64,000 bases of DNA from Atopsyche davidsoni (GCA_022113835.1 JAILWY010000029.1:2882001-2946000); one strand, 5' to 3'; counted from the first letter of the stretch, positions 52,608 to 64,000 are shown. Numbers and translations: made by a program. The notes: generated by a model not told the origin, from the sequence alone.

Positions 52608-55600
52608 ATGTCGTCCCCGAGCGCTGGCAAACGTCGTATGGACACGGACGTCATCAAACTGTATCCTTTCTTTGTTATCTCTCGCTCGGCTCCATGTAAA
52701 TATGTAGCCTTCTAGGCATCAGCTGATTGTCAGTGCCCCGAGAAAATCGATAATATGCATCTGGAGACAATGCCACCGTGCAAAATGCCAATTACAACCT
52801 TAATATTTTTTTCTCAGCTTTATTTTGTACATAATAATTATTGTTGCAATTAATTCTGTAACTTTGCATAATGTTGCAACGTAAAATGAGTACCCGTGCT
52901 GTGGGCACTGGGAGTGTTTTTACATACTAATGTGCCTTGTATATATGGCGTGTTTACATTGATTGTGCTCTCCTTTGTTTGGAAAGTTTTTTTATTTTGC
53001 GTTTTGTGTATCTCCACGCGTTTATTTGTCGTCTATTGCTGGGTGTTTGTTAAAGTAGGTCACGGACGTTGGATGTGATATTTTTTACGATTTCGGGTCG
53101 GTCCAGATAGCCGCGGCGGGGGCCTGAGATACGAGCGCCAGATTACCATACGAATTACACAGTTATTGAGTAATTTATTGTTTGGTTTTACTGGATTTCT
53201 CCGCCTTATTTACTATTTCTACAGTATAAAACGTTTCACTGTCATCGTTATGGATCTATTGTTTTGTAAACAAACGAAATTAGCAACAAATTATACATAT
53301 TTTTTTTGATCATCAGTAACTGTCATTTTTAATTTTTTTCCGAATTAACGTTAATGTCATTAAAAATCTATAAATTTTCCCTATGAAATGTAGGTAAGTA
53401 TTTTTAGTACCTCAGATATTTGGCACCTACTTTAACATTCCGCTTAGTTTATGTATTTAACGTTCAATGAATATGACATTTTATGGATATTTGTTTAACA
53501 AGAACTTATGATAATTTTTTGTAAATATTATATGCATATAAATTAGCATTAGTAAATTGAGAGACGTCATTAGAAACGGCTTGTCTGATTTGTCAAGTAA
53601 ATCACTTTTATATGTTAAGTTTGCAATTTATTGTATAAATATATTTTTTAATTATCAACATTTTAAAACGTTGCCATAATTACTCTTATCAAAAAAAAAA
53701 TGCCATCCGTACAATGCGATCTTCAATTTTCTTTGTGTTAATATCTTAATTATTCATTTAATTAATATTTTTTTTATTAAATATAAAGAAATTCTAAAAA
53801 TAACAATCAGCACGCAAACTAGCATCGGTATCATGAAAGCAAAATACGTTGGACGATAGACTATTCTGAACCGTAATACAGATTGTAGGCATGCAAATTT
53901 AAGGATTCGCAAGAGAGAAGGGATATTATAATTATTTTAGTTGTAATCGAGATCCAATTATATTTTAAAATATGCAAAAATTTATTTTTGGACACAGCCA
54001 ACGTTTCTTAATAGACTTATTAATATAAGGTCATGTTATGTAATCAAAATATATTAATAATATTCTTTTAATCGAAACGTTATCCTTGGACATGATAGGG
54101 ATTTCTGTCTTTGCAATGGAAAGATCTATCTTCTATAATATTATTGTTAAAAAATCGGTTTCTGATGTGTTGGCAAAAGTTGCATAAAAAGTGTAAATTG
54201 ATTTTGCGTAAGAGTATGTCTTTTGCAAGTGAATTGCATACACGTATGTGAAATTTCACCTCGGTGAATGTTAATTCACGAAACTTAATACACTCGAGAG
54301 TCTCAAACCTTGAGTCATTATCTAATTTCAAAATCCAATTAAAAATAATAACGCTCATTAAATTCAATACTGTCGTAACTCAAAAATCTTCAGTCCGCAG
54401 AAAATGCTTTGAAAGATTTTGTTTTCTGTAATTTCAGTAATAATTAGCTTTGTTAAAGTATACCGTAGTCTCCGGATATTCTCTCTCTTGTCGGTTTGCT
54501 CCGTCTCCGAGAATCTGAACAAACATTTTTTTTATGCAATCTGTTATCCATTTAATTCCGTCCATTCACACAAAGCCAAAAATTTTCATTCATCACAGAT
54601 TGTATTAGAATATTTCAGTTTCTGTAATTGTAAATAATTATTTATTGACGGTTAAAATTATATTTGCTATATATAAATAGCTTTTCCAACCCAACACAAT
54701 AGCAATTCCCCGTGGTGACTTTGATCCGTTGTCCTCACTTCTCTTTTTTCCTGCGTCCTTTTACTTTTGTTGAATAGTGCGATTAAGTACACTAATCTAA
54801 AGACAACGCTGTCCCGATTTTAAACAATGAGCCAGATTGACTCATCATTCAGATAATTTGTGACATTGAAATATATGTAAATTTAATTTAGTACATTAAC
54901 ACATTGACTGTAAATATTTCGCACATTGTTGCTAATATGGTTATTATTTTCCTCGTTGATAAAATTGGTTTTCCTTGACTTCTCCTTCAGTATTGAAAGC
55001 AAGCACGAAGTCACCATCCTGGGAGGGTTGAATGAATTTTGCGTTAAATTCTTCGGACCCATTGGTAGTGAGTATGACTTTTAATATATTTATACATTTT
55101 AAGTTATAAAATTATATATCTCAAAGAAAATTCAGTGAAATTTTTCTGAATCGTTTCATCATTGATTTTATATTTCCTCACGGCTGGTCGATATAAATCT
55201 TGCCAATGCTGAAGATATGATTAGGATTATTTTGCTTCTTTCCTTCAGTAGCCCGCAAGTATTCGGGACTATTTAAATATTTTTACGTTTAATGTACTGT
55301 TCTTTCATGAGGTGATGAATAAAGAGATGCAGATTGATCTTGAATCGGTGTTTTCCAGCTCCTTATGAAGGGGGCGTGTGGAAGGTGCGGGTGCACCTGC
55401 CGGAGCACTACCCTTTCAAGTCCCCGTCCATCGGCTTCATGAACAAGGTCTACCATCCCAACATCGACGAAGTCTCCGGCACCGTTTGCCTCGATGTTAT
55501 CAACCAAGCCTGGACTGCACTTTATGGTAAAGACCTCTCAAATATGAAACTTCGTAACCATCGTCTTGTGGTCCAGTTGTATGTGCTCACCGACTTCGTG

Positions 55601-56681
55601 AACTCAAAACTGGTTGAATCAATTTCATTACTTTGAAATTGTATATAATGTTTTGGAAAAACTTTATCCTACTGTTTTTATTCAAAATGTAATTCTTAAT
55701 TACATTTACTACATTTGCTATAGAAATGTACCACTTGGCTGAAGATAGTACGAGAGGAGGGGAAACATGGTCGAAGTATAAAGTAATCATTAATAGAACA
55801 TTGTATTTACATGGAATTGAGCTATTTGAAGAGTAGACGTGCTTTGACTTTTCAGATCTCTCGAACATCTTCGAATCGTTCCTGCCACAGTTGCTGACGT
55901 ACCCCAACCCCATCGACCCTCTCAATGGAGACGCGGCCGCCATGTTCTTGCACAAACCTGACGAGTACAAAAAGAAAGTCTCAGGTGAGTGTCTCACAAT
56001 CTCTTCTAATACATAAAAAAACATTGCATGTGAACCATGTTTTACCCGTGCATACCTGTATGAGTTAAAAATGAAAATTTACTAAATATATTAAACAATA
56101 ATCATTGGTAATCAAAATAACGTAGTTTTATTTTGTTTTACTTAAATGTCTTATTGCTTACTTAAAGATTCTAAGTCATAGTGGTTTCATAAACTACCAC
56201 CGAAAATCGTATTATTTTGTGGTTACAAATATAACTACTCGGTAAACCTGTCACAATTATAATTCTGATTCCGGCTGATTGCGAATCGGTGCAATGAGAC
56301 GAATGATGTATAGAAACTAATAGTAGATAAAAACCGTTTTATCAATAAGTCTTTCAAATATTAATATAAGAATAAAGCAAAGTTGAAATAAGCGTAACAA
56401 TTTTTTTAAAAATTTATTGAAACTATCACTAAAATTCCGATGTTCCCATATATGCAATAAGTTTAAGTAAATTTTATAAATATTTTGTACTTATCTCGAT
56501 TACAGATTACGTCCGTAAATTTGCGACAGAGGATGCATTGAAAGCGTCGAGCGGCACGGCCGGCCGGTCGTCAGCCGCCAATGGCTCGTCCGCCGATAAG
56601 GGCTCCGGAGACCACGACAGCGACAGCGAGAGCTCTATGAGTGACTACAGCGAGGACGAGGCCCGCGACATGGAGTTATAA
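52608..56681 (+). CDS. UbcE2H: Ubiquitin-conjugating enzyme E2 H, 200 aa, five coding exons
   Basis: E2 enzyme that takes ubiquitin from E1 as a thioester and passes it to substrates with an E3; UBE2H orthologues work with the CTLH/GID ligase. Exons: 52608-52660, 54991-55067, 55359-55526, 55856-55984, 56506-56681. Start [18 protein letters not shown] matches human UBE2H almost exactly. The UBC fold spans ~10-150: HPN tripeptide at 76-78 and catalytic Cys87 in [11 protein letters not shown], the same position as in human. The acidic Ser-rich tail ends [16 protein letters not shown] then TAA; human ends SSMSDFSEDEAQDMEL. At 200 aa it is longer than human (183) through a Ser/Ala/Gly-rich insert ~163-183. 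Intron 1 is U12-type. The reading frame stays open after the stop. Confidence 0.97.
52661..54990 (+). other. U12-type (minor spliceosome) intron in UbcE2H
   Basis: Donor CT|GTATCCTTTC matches the U12 5' splice consensus (A/G)TATCCTTT exactly and the U2 consensus poorly. TTCCTTGAC just before the acceptor (TTCCTTGACTTCTCCTTCAG, ending 54990) matches the U12 branch-site consensus TTCCTT(A/G)A(C/T). Its branch A is ~12 nt from the AG, the tight spacing typical of this class. The splice is required: it restores L-IESKHEV as in human UBE2H. Confidence 0.88.
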
Positions 56682-57563
56682 CGAAGCCCCGACACACCAC
56701 GAGCAGTCGGGCGCGCATCACAACGCACGCGCCACCCCGCACGCACGCCAGCTCACCAACTAAGAGTCCTGAATAAACTTCAATGTGATATCACCACTGC
56801 TGCTGCTGCTTCTTGTCACGGCAAACACCAGCATTGCTCAGATACGGTCGTCTCTCGCCTGCCCAAGAAAGTTAAACGAGATGTCACCGTGTCACCTCGA
56901 GATATGCTGTGCTCCTTAAATGAAATCAAGCGAGATATTACTACTTCCGTTCATAGCAATCGGCGCATCCGGAACGAAATTAAACAAGAAAGTGCTTTTT
57001 CAACTCACGACAAATTTTGCAATCCGTATGAAATTGGACAAGATATTGCTGTATCACGCCACGACGAGCAGTGTGTCCGGAATCAAATCAAGCAGGACAA
57101 CTCTGAGGCCGCTTACGAATGCTCAGACATATCTTGCGACAATAAACGAAGCATGTACGGTGAACTTCAAGGACGCGCACCCACCGCCGTCTCTCGTGGC
57201 AGCAACGGACGGAGCGCCGCGGCTTGTACTGGTTGTGATTTGGGGCGTTGCGGGACTTCAGATGTAACGCCATTTATAACTGAGATACTTAGTGTTTGTA
57301 GTAACGACGATGATGATCAATTTGGGGAATCCGAACGTAAGGCCCTTACTGAGCCAGAAGTGCCTCACGTGGATTCAGAGACGTTCTCCAATCGTGATTT
57401 AAACATATTTGAACTTACAGGGAAACTCGCCGGGTCGCTTGGAAAGCTCGGCATCACTCTGCTCTGCAATGGGACGCCCCCTGGTGAGTCGGGCCACCCT
57501 CTCGGCCAGGCCGAGCCGGGTGATGTCAATTCTCACCGTCTCAATTTTTGCAAAGATGGGTAG
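56682..57563 (+). CDS. In-frame open extension after UbcE2H stop, 293 codons, function unknown
   Basis: Directly after the TAA at 56679-56681 the same frame is free of stops to TAG at 57561-57563. From 56868 it holds consecutive 18-residue repeats of the form (E/Q)IKQDIxxSxHDxxxxRN: 56868-56921, 56922-56975, 56976-57029, 57030-57083 and a decayed fifth to 57137. Codons for the conserved residues differ mostly at third positions (GAA ATC AAG / GAA ATT AAA / CAA ATC AAG). After the repeats come an acidic DDDDQF segment (~57310) and a Gly/Leu-rich stretch. No known domain is recognised. It could be a readthrough extension, a second cistron starting at ATG 56904 (219 aa), or a separate exon. An AATAAA at 56772 lies inside it, so some transcripts may stop earlier. 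Confidence 0.4.
   Translation, partial: RSPDTPRAVGRASQRTRHPARTPAHQLRVLNKLQCDITTAAAASCHGKHQHCSDTVVSRLPKKVKRDVTVSPRDMLCSLNEIKRDITTSVHSNRRIRNEIKQESAFSTHDKFCNPYEIGQDIAVSRHDEQCVRNQIKQDNSEAAYECSDISCDNKRSMYGELQGRAPTAVSRGSNGRSAAACTGCDLGRCGTSDVTPFITEILSVCSNDDDDQFGESERKALTEPEVPHVDSETFSNRDLNIFELTGKLAGSLGKLGITLLCNGTPPGESGHPLGQAEPGDVNSHRLNFCKDG
56772..56777 (+). terminator. UbcE2H: Proximal UbcE2H poly(A) signal AATAAA
   Basis: CCTGAATAAACTTC lies 91 nt after the stop codon. Use of this site would exclude the downstream open frame from the mRNA. Confidence 0.5.
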
Positions 57564-58243
57564 AAACCTTTAGAATTTTGTCTTTACGTATAGATGAGTC
57601 CTTACAGTTTTTTTTTCTTCATTCTGTCAAAAGTCAAACCGACACAGATTGTTTTATAATTCTGTGAGTTAAAAATATCTTCGAGGATCCATATTGGTTT
57701 TGAAAATCTTGTAATTTTTATCTCTTGTCTTAAGCGTAAGTGAAATATATTTACAAAGGCTCATCTGTATGTGCGTATCGTAAGATCTAAAGTAAAATCG
57801 CTCAAACTTCTGTTTACACGCAACGGGCATAACTGAGTATATTTTATAATATTTAGATAGTAGTTCGATCAATTCACTTATCGTATGATATTTTAAAATG
57901 AGTTTCGTGAAACCTGGTTGGAATGCAGTGTACCACGATAAGACACGCTGCAAGCCAGTGGCAATGACTAACGCAAGTATCTATGTTTGCTAGCGTGTAG
58001 AAGGTTGCTTAGTTAAGAGAACAGTACATTTGTTAGTCAGCTCTTCGTATGATTTGATATTACGCAGGGAATACAATTCTCTCTACATCACAATAACTTT
58101 ACAACTTATCCTCCGAAAATTAAATTCACATACTAACAATAGGTTTGTTTTTTTAAACTCACTATTAAAAAAAAATTCTTGTTCGCTTGATTGTCACGCA
58201 ATTGGATGCATGCTTGTATTTAAGTTTTGTGTCTAAAATATTA

Positions 58244-58249
58244 AATAAA
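58244..58249 (+). terminator. Distal candidate poly(A) signal AATAAA
   Basis: TTAAATAAACCATA is a canonical hexamer ~680 nt after the end of the long open frame at 57563. It would allow an mRNA that includes that frame. Confidence 0.35.
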
Positions 58250-59329
58250 CCATACGCGTTACTCTAAAAGCGGCCGAGTCACGTCAATCTACTCTACATT
58301 TATATTTTGACGATATAATATCTGTCGTTTGTGTCGACTTGCCTTTCTGCCCTTGATATGATAAGTTTGTTCCCGAATAAGCTAAATAGCGCTGTATTAA
58401 AGAAAGGCGCAGTGAACGATCGAATGAATCTAATATATATTAAAATATTACAGGAAATGAATTGTGTTTGTGCCCGTTGCGGTATTAATTTTTTTTGTTG
58501 TGAAGATCTCTTTCCGAGCTTTCCAATCGGACGCCATCGTACTCTTCACCCGATCAGCAAGCAGCACTCAATTTTAAAATTAATATTTTATGAATTTTTT
58601 TTTAATTCACTTCTATATATACAATTTTATCATTTGCATGTACTCTCGAATGTCATTTGTCATAGAGTGTTGGTATAATTTTTAGAATATGGCAACGCCT
58701 TGTCTGTATATACTGGGAAAAAAAAAAAAAAAAATGCTTGGAATATATAAAATAAGGGATGGGAAACTAGAGAGCGATAACACACACTGTGCGTTCCGTT
58801 GACCTGAAAGATAAAATCGTATCGATCCGTAAGCCGCAGCTGACTGTGTGCCGTATTATTTTGAGTGAGAGGTCGCAACAGATTAAAATTATTTCAAACA
58901 TACGTTGTATTCACTAAAATAGTCTGTGCGAATCTTTTTTTCTGTTTGGATTAATTTTAATGATTGCGAAAAATAAAATTCATTTCAAGGTCAATGGAAT
59001 TGTTGGAATGATACCAGGGTAATTAAAAATGAGACTTTTACCTCCGCAATAACAGTTCTTGACGCTCTTTCTTATTTTATATATTTTTTTTATTTTTTTT
59101 TTTATATTCATTATCATGGATAGTTTAATATTATAAAATAGCTCCATACTTTAAATTTTATAATTATTTGACAGATGTTTTTTTTTTAACCTCCAATTTT
59201 TAATGTATTTATGTATTATATTCCTTTTTGGAAATTTTACTGAAAATTTGTGTCAAATTGTAAATATACACGCATCACGGGCTGCGTATTCATGAAGACG
59301 ACCACCGTCCTGCTCAATCACCCGACCCG

Positions 59330-59450
59330 ACCTTCTCGCGAATGGAAAAAGTCTCATACCATTTTTACACGGTGTCACTGAGACTCGACAGTAAACAGGC
59401 GGATATGCTAACCACTGGACCATTTAGACCGTATTTAAACTTTGTCTCAA
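59330..59450 (-). repeat. tRNA-Glu-like SINE head
   Basis: Minus strand GGTCTAAATGGTCCAGTGG, then TTAGCATATCCGCCTG, then TACTGTCGAGTCTCAGTGAC. TGGTCCAGTGGTTAGCATA is an excellent A-box/D-arm of tRNA-Glu type and GTCGAGTCTC a weak B-box. Downstream body sequence (GGTCGGGTCGGGTGATTGAGCAGG) is not tRNA. It is a SINE, the best-preserved in the window. Confidence 0.65.
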
Positions 59451-59839
59451 TAGACACGACACCATCGGGATACGTGAGACTTTAATAATGTGATATTTAA
59501 TCAAATCTTATCGTACGACAACCTCCCTGCCTCACGTTTCGAATAAAAATTGAATTTCAAGATCATCGATAGAAATAAGTTCTATAAAATAGTCACCGAC
59601 CTCCCATGAGGAGAGGCACCAGAAGAAGAAGAATAGTTTCGTGTGAGTGTCTCAATATATAAACATCGTCCAGTGTGAATATAGTAATCTGCTAAATGTG
59701 TTTTCAAATTTTGTTGTGTGAACAAAATAAAGCGTACAACTGAAAAATGTAGTCATGGATACGTAAGCTTTAATCGTTTTGTCATATTCATTGTTGTTTT
59801 TGTTATAAATACGGGAAAAGTCTTTCGTCTGATGTTCTG

Positions 59840-60060
59840 CGAAAAGCTGTTGCAGAAACGCTAATTTCCAAAAAATGCTAATCTTAGAAAAATACCTGTT
59901 TACGAAAATGCCAATTTTCAAAGATGAACCGTTCGAAGCGAAAATGCCGGTCTTAGAAAAATAGCCGTCACGAAGATGCTAATTTTTCTGAAAACGGCCG
60001 CCGCAGAATGGTGATTTTCGAAAAAAGCGGTTTCGAAAATGCTAACTTTCGACTATGTTT
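59840..60060 (+). repeat. Degenerate ~33-bp tandem repeat
   Basis: Six or seven loosely conserved units of the form CGAAAATGC(C/T)AATTTT(C)GAAAAA(T/A)(A)G(C)CCGT run in tandem, e.g. GAAAATGCCAATTTTCAAAG, GAAAATGCCGGTCTTAGAAA, GAAGATGCTAATTTTTCTGA, GAAAATGCTAACTTTCGA. Unit lengths vary, so it is old or mutating fast. Confidence 0.6.
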
Positions 60061-62826
60061 TAAAAAAAATCGTTTTGGTTGCATCGATCTGCACTTTCTG
60101 CCTCATTGTGCTTGGACCTACCAACCTAACCTTACCTAACCCCCCCCCAGTGGTCTCGAGTAGAGGGCGAAATTCGTAATAAAGCAAACATCAAAGATAC
60201 AATAAGAGTCTTAGCTTTCTCCGAGGTGAGTTGTCTTACTTCTTACTCATAGGTTTATCAAAATGATAACGAGATCTTAAGATATTAATAATGTATTAAA
60301 TATTATATTATATATAAAATAATGAAAAAAAAAATTGATGGAAAACGTTTTAAAAAATAATATGAATCGGATGGATATATTCGTCTTTAATGCTAATTTT
60401 TAGGTTGGATTGGGAAAGTGTTTACGATATTAATTGTGTAAGTGATTGGAAATGCCGAAGAAGGGTTGTTCAATACGCGGAAGCGACTCATATCTTGGAA
60501 CTGTTCCAAACGACCACTGCAAACATGCATAAACTGTTTTTTTTAAAAGTGTTTTGTGTTAAGGTACTATAATTTGTCATATTAAAGAGGCTAATTTATG
60601 TATATTTGAAATTGAGTACTTTTCTCTTAATTAATAAACGGCTTTAAATAATGTGTATTTTAAATTCGACAAGTGAATTTTTTTGAATGTGTTTATTAGT
60701 AAATTATTTTTTATAATATTTTAACAGACATATTTGCGAAATGCTCGGCACCGACGAGTTTTGAAAATACAATTTTTAAAAGAAAATAAAATCGAATGAG
60801 AGGATGCCGTATAATTTTTAAATATGACAATTATAGGATATTTAACAACCTTTTAAGTAAGCATTTCTTATTTGGCCAACACTTGTAACAGATGTGGAGT
60901 CGGAAGGGAAACCCCCGCGGGAGAATTCTGCGTTTTATTTTTTTCATAGACTTTTATTAATAATCTAGCAGCCAGTGTTAATATTTTTACTACTTGTCAC
61001 TGTTATTTTTTAAATACTTGTTATTTTCATTTTAAATTATGATATATAACGACTTTAAGCTGTTTTATCTGCCTGTTCATAACTGTAATAAAAAAAATTA
61101 CTTGGACCAGTAATAATAACTGCCAAATGCTATTTAATTAAATCGATGTTTAATATGTTCCAGTAATAGTTTAAAGGTAGTTTATATTAGTTTATTATAC
61201 TTAAATAATGTAAGATCAGTGTGTTGATATAACTTAGTGATTTCTACCTCATACTCCAAAAGCACTGGAAAATTAACATATATCTTTAACGTAACCTGTT
61301 AAAAACCATGATTTACTAACATTTAAGTGTGAATGCTTTATAAAGTAGCAGTTCGACTGGCTCAACAAGAATAGCTGTTAAAACGAATCTTGAAACTTCA
61401 TCGGTCACTGCGATTTCTACTTTAAAAATAAACTTTTGGTTTCGCTCGGAACTGGTTTTTTTTTTTTTTTAAAACTAGTTCTTCGATGTAATATTTTACC
61501 AAATAAAAATGCAAAGTTCGTTCGCGGAGGGTTTCCAAATAAATATATATATTATATATAAACTTAGATTAACTAAAATGGCAACATAATAATAAATATG
61601 ATAATAAAACAAAGAGTTTATTTAGAGACAGACTTACGTGTGAACTTATCAGTGAGAATGAAAACTTTGTGAATCATTGTACATTTTAAATTAACCATGA
61701 AAAATCAATTCTGGGCACCGATGTGAGTAACAGTTACTTTTAAACTGTTACAAAAAACTAGTTTTTAATAACTGCTATTTTTAATATCGCGTTGCGTTAT
61801 AAATATTTCTTTCATTTTGTATTAAAATATCATTACTCTTCGCTATGAAAGCACTAAATATATATCTTGTATCAATCCATAAAAATTAACAAGTATAAAA
61901 TAGCAGTTGTTAAATAACAGTTTGTTATCATTGAAATCCAAATGAACTCCCGTTCTTTGTCAATCGCGGGACTGTTTGATTGTGCTTAACATTATAGTTA
62001 GGTTTTAGAGATTTATTTGTTGTAGATTTGCCCTTCCATCGATATGTCACTTTGGAAAAAAAAAATCACACCTCGCATCCGACTGTTGTCTACGCGATAG
62101 CTGTAACAGTTATTAACAGGTTCTCTGGTACCAGCTTCCGGGAGTTAATTTAATATTTTGTACCCTTTGCGTGCACATCGACACGACGCTGTGTTGTATT
62201 TTTCATGCTCGCATACTGCGACTGCTACTTACCTGCTACTGCGACAGTTGTTAGCAGGTCCTCGAATGCTATTTCTGATGTTGTACGAAGTGTCATATCT
62301 GTGGTCGATCGGAGGTAGTCTGTGAAATCAACTTTTGGAATATGTTTGTATTTAACACGGATGTATCATTTTAAATGTATGTATTACATAACATAATAGT
62401 ATATGTTTGTTGTATATAGAAACGCTATTATATTTAAATAAATGAAAAATAATAAAAATCTACAAAATTAATCGGTGGTTTTTTTTTTTATGTGATACAT
62501 AAAAACACTGCTTTTTTTTAAAATCTAATGCCGGCAAAATAAAATTTTTATTCCTTGCTTATACGAGATGTTCTTTCAGATTTGGGTCTGGCGTAGCAAG
62601 GCGAAAGTGGTCATGAATAAAAATAGTCGTATTCTCCTAGCAGTTCGGCTATTCGTATTCTCTCGGTCGAGGGTTATTTGAAAGGTTTCTCAAAGGCAAA
62701 AAGGGTCGGACAGCGGTTGCGTGATTTAATAATTAATATGAAAATAATGGAATCCGGCCGAGCCGCGCATCAACATTTCAGGAACACTGGAGTCGGATTT
62801 TTCTCTCGTGTTTTTGTGCGGAAATA

Positions 62827-62828
62827 TA

Positions 62829-62876
<48 letters not shown>
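62827..62876. repeat. (TA)n microsatellite
   Basis: Roughly 20 TA units with one interruption near the left end. Confidence 0.95.
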
Positions 62877-62880
<4 letters not shown>

Positions 62881-63336
62881 AATTTAAAATATATAAGCAA
62901 GAAGTATATCAAAAATATACATTCAGATAAAAAGCTACAAATTCGTAGAGTGCTACGAATGATGCTACGACGCGTAGAGGCTGAGGAAAATACAATAGAC
63001 GACCTTTAAAAAAAAATGTATTTAATATATAAAAATAATAAACAATTCATATTTACGGCTTAAAAAAATTAAAATGTGTTATATTTTAATTTATTTTGAA
63101 CATTTCATTAAAGTGGTTAGTAATTACAAAATTGTTTAATCGGTTCGCAAATATTTCATAAAACGCTTTCACACACTCAATTTATTATGTAAAGCAATTT
63201 TTGCGTCGGCACGATCAAAGTTTGGCGAAACCGGTCACCAGCAAAATCAAAACACGTGCAAAAGTCGCATATAATATTAAATATACATATTTCATTATAA
63301 TCAAATGCCTTGTCCCTAAACAAGAACACATTGAAA

Positions 63337-63548
63337 TTTAATATTTTTGAATAAAATACTTGAGTGATTTTCCACATTTTTTTTTTATTAGTGACCGGTT
63401 TCGCCGACCATTCACGTTGGCATTATCAAACAGAGTAACTGTTTGAAACTCTGTTTGATAATGCCAACGTGAAAGGTTGGCGAAACCGGTCACTAATAAA
63501 AATAAAAATGTGGAAAATCACTCAAGTATTTTATTCAAAAATATTAAA
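63337..63548. mobile_element. Foldback element: ~100-bp near-perfect inverted repeat
   Basis: Left arm 63337-63436 and right arm 63448-63548 are almost exact reverse complements around an 11-nt spacer. The arms contain TTAGTGACCGGTTTCGCC, ACGTTGGCATTATCAAACAG and GAGTGATTTTCCACATTTTT. The differences are a few bases in poly-T/A tracts and near GACCATTCACG/CGTGAAAGGTTGG. The GGCGAAACCGGTCAC module also occurs alone at 63222-63240 and at 21217-21235. No open frame; this is a non-autonomous foldback structure or a recent inverted duplication of a repeat end. Confidence 0.9.
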
Positions 63549-63834
63549 ATGGAATTCCACCAAGTACTCTCTGTCAAAAATATTGAATTTCTTATATTGA
63601 AATTTAATAATCACTGTCGAAAACATTGAATATATATATATACACAATACAAGCAACGAGTGAAATAACATAATTGGATATTAAAAAGCGCACGTGGAGC
63701 CTTAGCGGATGCAATATATAATATATAATTTATTAGTATATATATATTTATTAATTTATATTTTTAATTTTTAAAAGATTAAATATATATAAATTTTTTT
63801 ACATATATTTTTCTATATATATAACGAAAATATA

Positions 63835-64000
63835 GAAATCCATGTACGCTACCACTGGAACCTGAGCTGATGTAATGTGTATATATATATATATATATTT
63901 TTTTTTTTTTGTAGGTACGCTACCACGTAAGCCACACCTTGTAAGCCTCACAACCAGCGCGCAGGATCAAGGGAAAGCCACACACCGCATCGAAGCATAT
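63835..64000 (-). repeat. SINE-like family copies at window end
   Basis: GAAATCCATGTACGCTACCACTGG and GTAGGTACGCTACCACGTAAGCCACACCTTGTAAGCCTCACAACC read, on the minus strand, as GTGGCTTACGTGGTAGCGTAC with an A-box. They match pieces at 20503-20530 and 21138-21180. The right copy runs toward the window edge. Confidence 0.55.

Larger units (their letters stand above)
57564..63330. other. AT-rich gene-free stretch downstream of UbcE2H
   Basis: No gene supported. A distal AATAAA at 58244-58249 could end a long UbcE2H transcript. The stretch also has a tRNA-like SINE (59330-59450), a degenerate tandem repeat (59840-60060), a C9-tract near 60140 and a (TA)n run at 62827-62876. The rest is low-complexity AT-rich DNA. 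Confidence 0.55.

Overview
The window is a piece of an arthropod nuclear genome, most likely an insect. Coding exons are GC-rich and sit in strongly AT-rich DNA. Introns are short to medium, with GT-AG borders. Mariner-type transposon remnants, tRNA-derived SINE heads and satellite arrays are common. The genes look like insect orthologues; Lepidoptera is my guess but is not proven by the sequence.

Layout. (1) 1-18.2 kb is gene-poor. It holds a ~95-bp satellite cut by the left edge, an internally deleted mariner-like element, many short dispersed repeats, a two-length-class minisatellite (11.84-12.83 kb) and a GC/CpG-rich island right beside it. (2) 18.83-19.37 kb (minus) is a single-exon, one-PDZ NHERF1/Sip1-type scaffold gene with an ERM-binding tail; nested repeats abut its upstream side. 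(3) 22.7-39.5 kb (plus) is an Eps8 (Drosophila arouser) gene: a probable non-coding first exon, then 18 coding exons giving 780 aa with PTB, SH3 and SAM-like C-terminal domains. An alternative terminal exon ending at 35638 would give a 641-aa form without the C-terminal actin-effector region. (4) 46.77-50.91 kb (minus) is Crk: six coding exons, 286 aa, SH2-SH3-SH3, tail-to-tail with Eps8. (5) 52.61-56.68 kb (plus) is UbcE2H (UBE2H), five coding exons, 200 aa, head-to-head with Crk over 1.7 kb. (6) 57.6-64 kb is gene-free and holds SINE fragments, a degenerate tandem repeat and a 100-bp-armed inverted repeat.

Three of the four genes (NHERF1, Eps8, Crk) act in cortical actin and receptor-tyrosine-kinase signalling; UbcE2H is a ubiquitin-conjugating enzyme. 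Their closeness does not by itself imply co-regulation.

Most notable observations: after the canonical UbcE2H stop codon the same reading frame stays open for 293 more codons and contains exact-length 18-residue tandem repeats whose DNA differs mostly at third positions; the first UbcE2H intron carries textbook U12-type (minor spliceosome) signals; and Eps8 has a composite alternative 3' end with a stem-loop in its 3' UTR.
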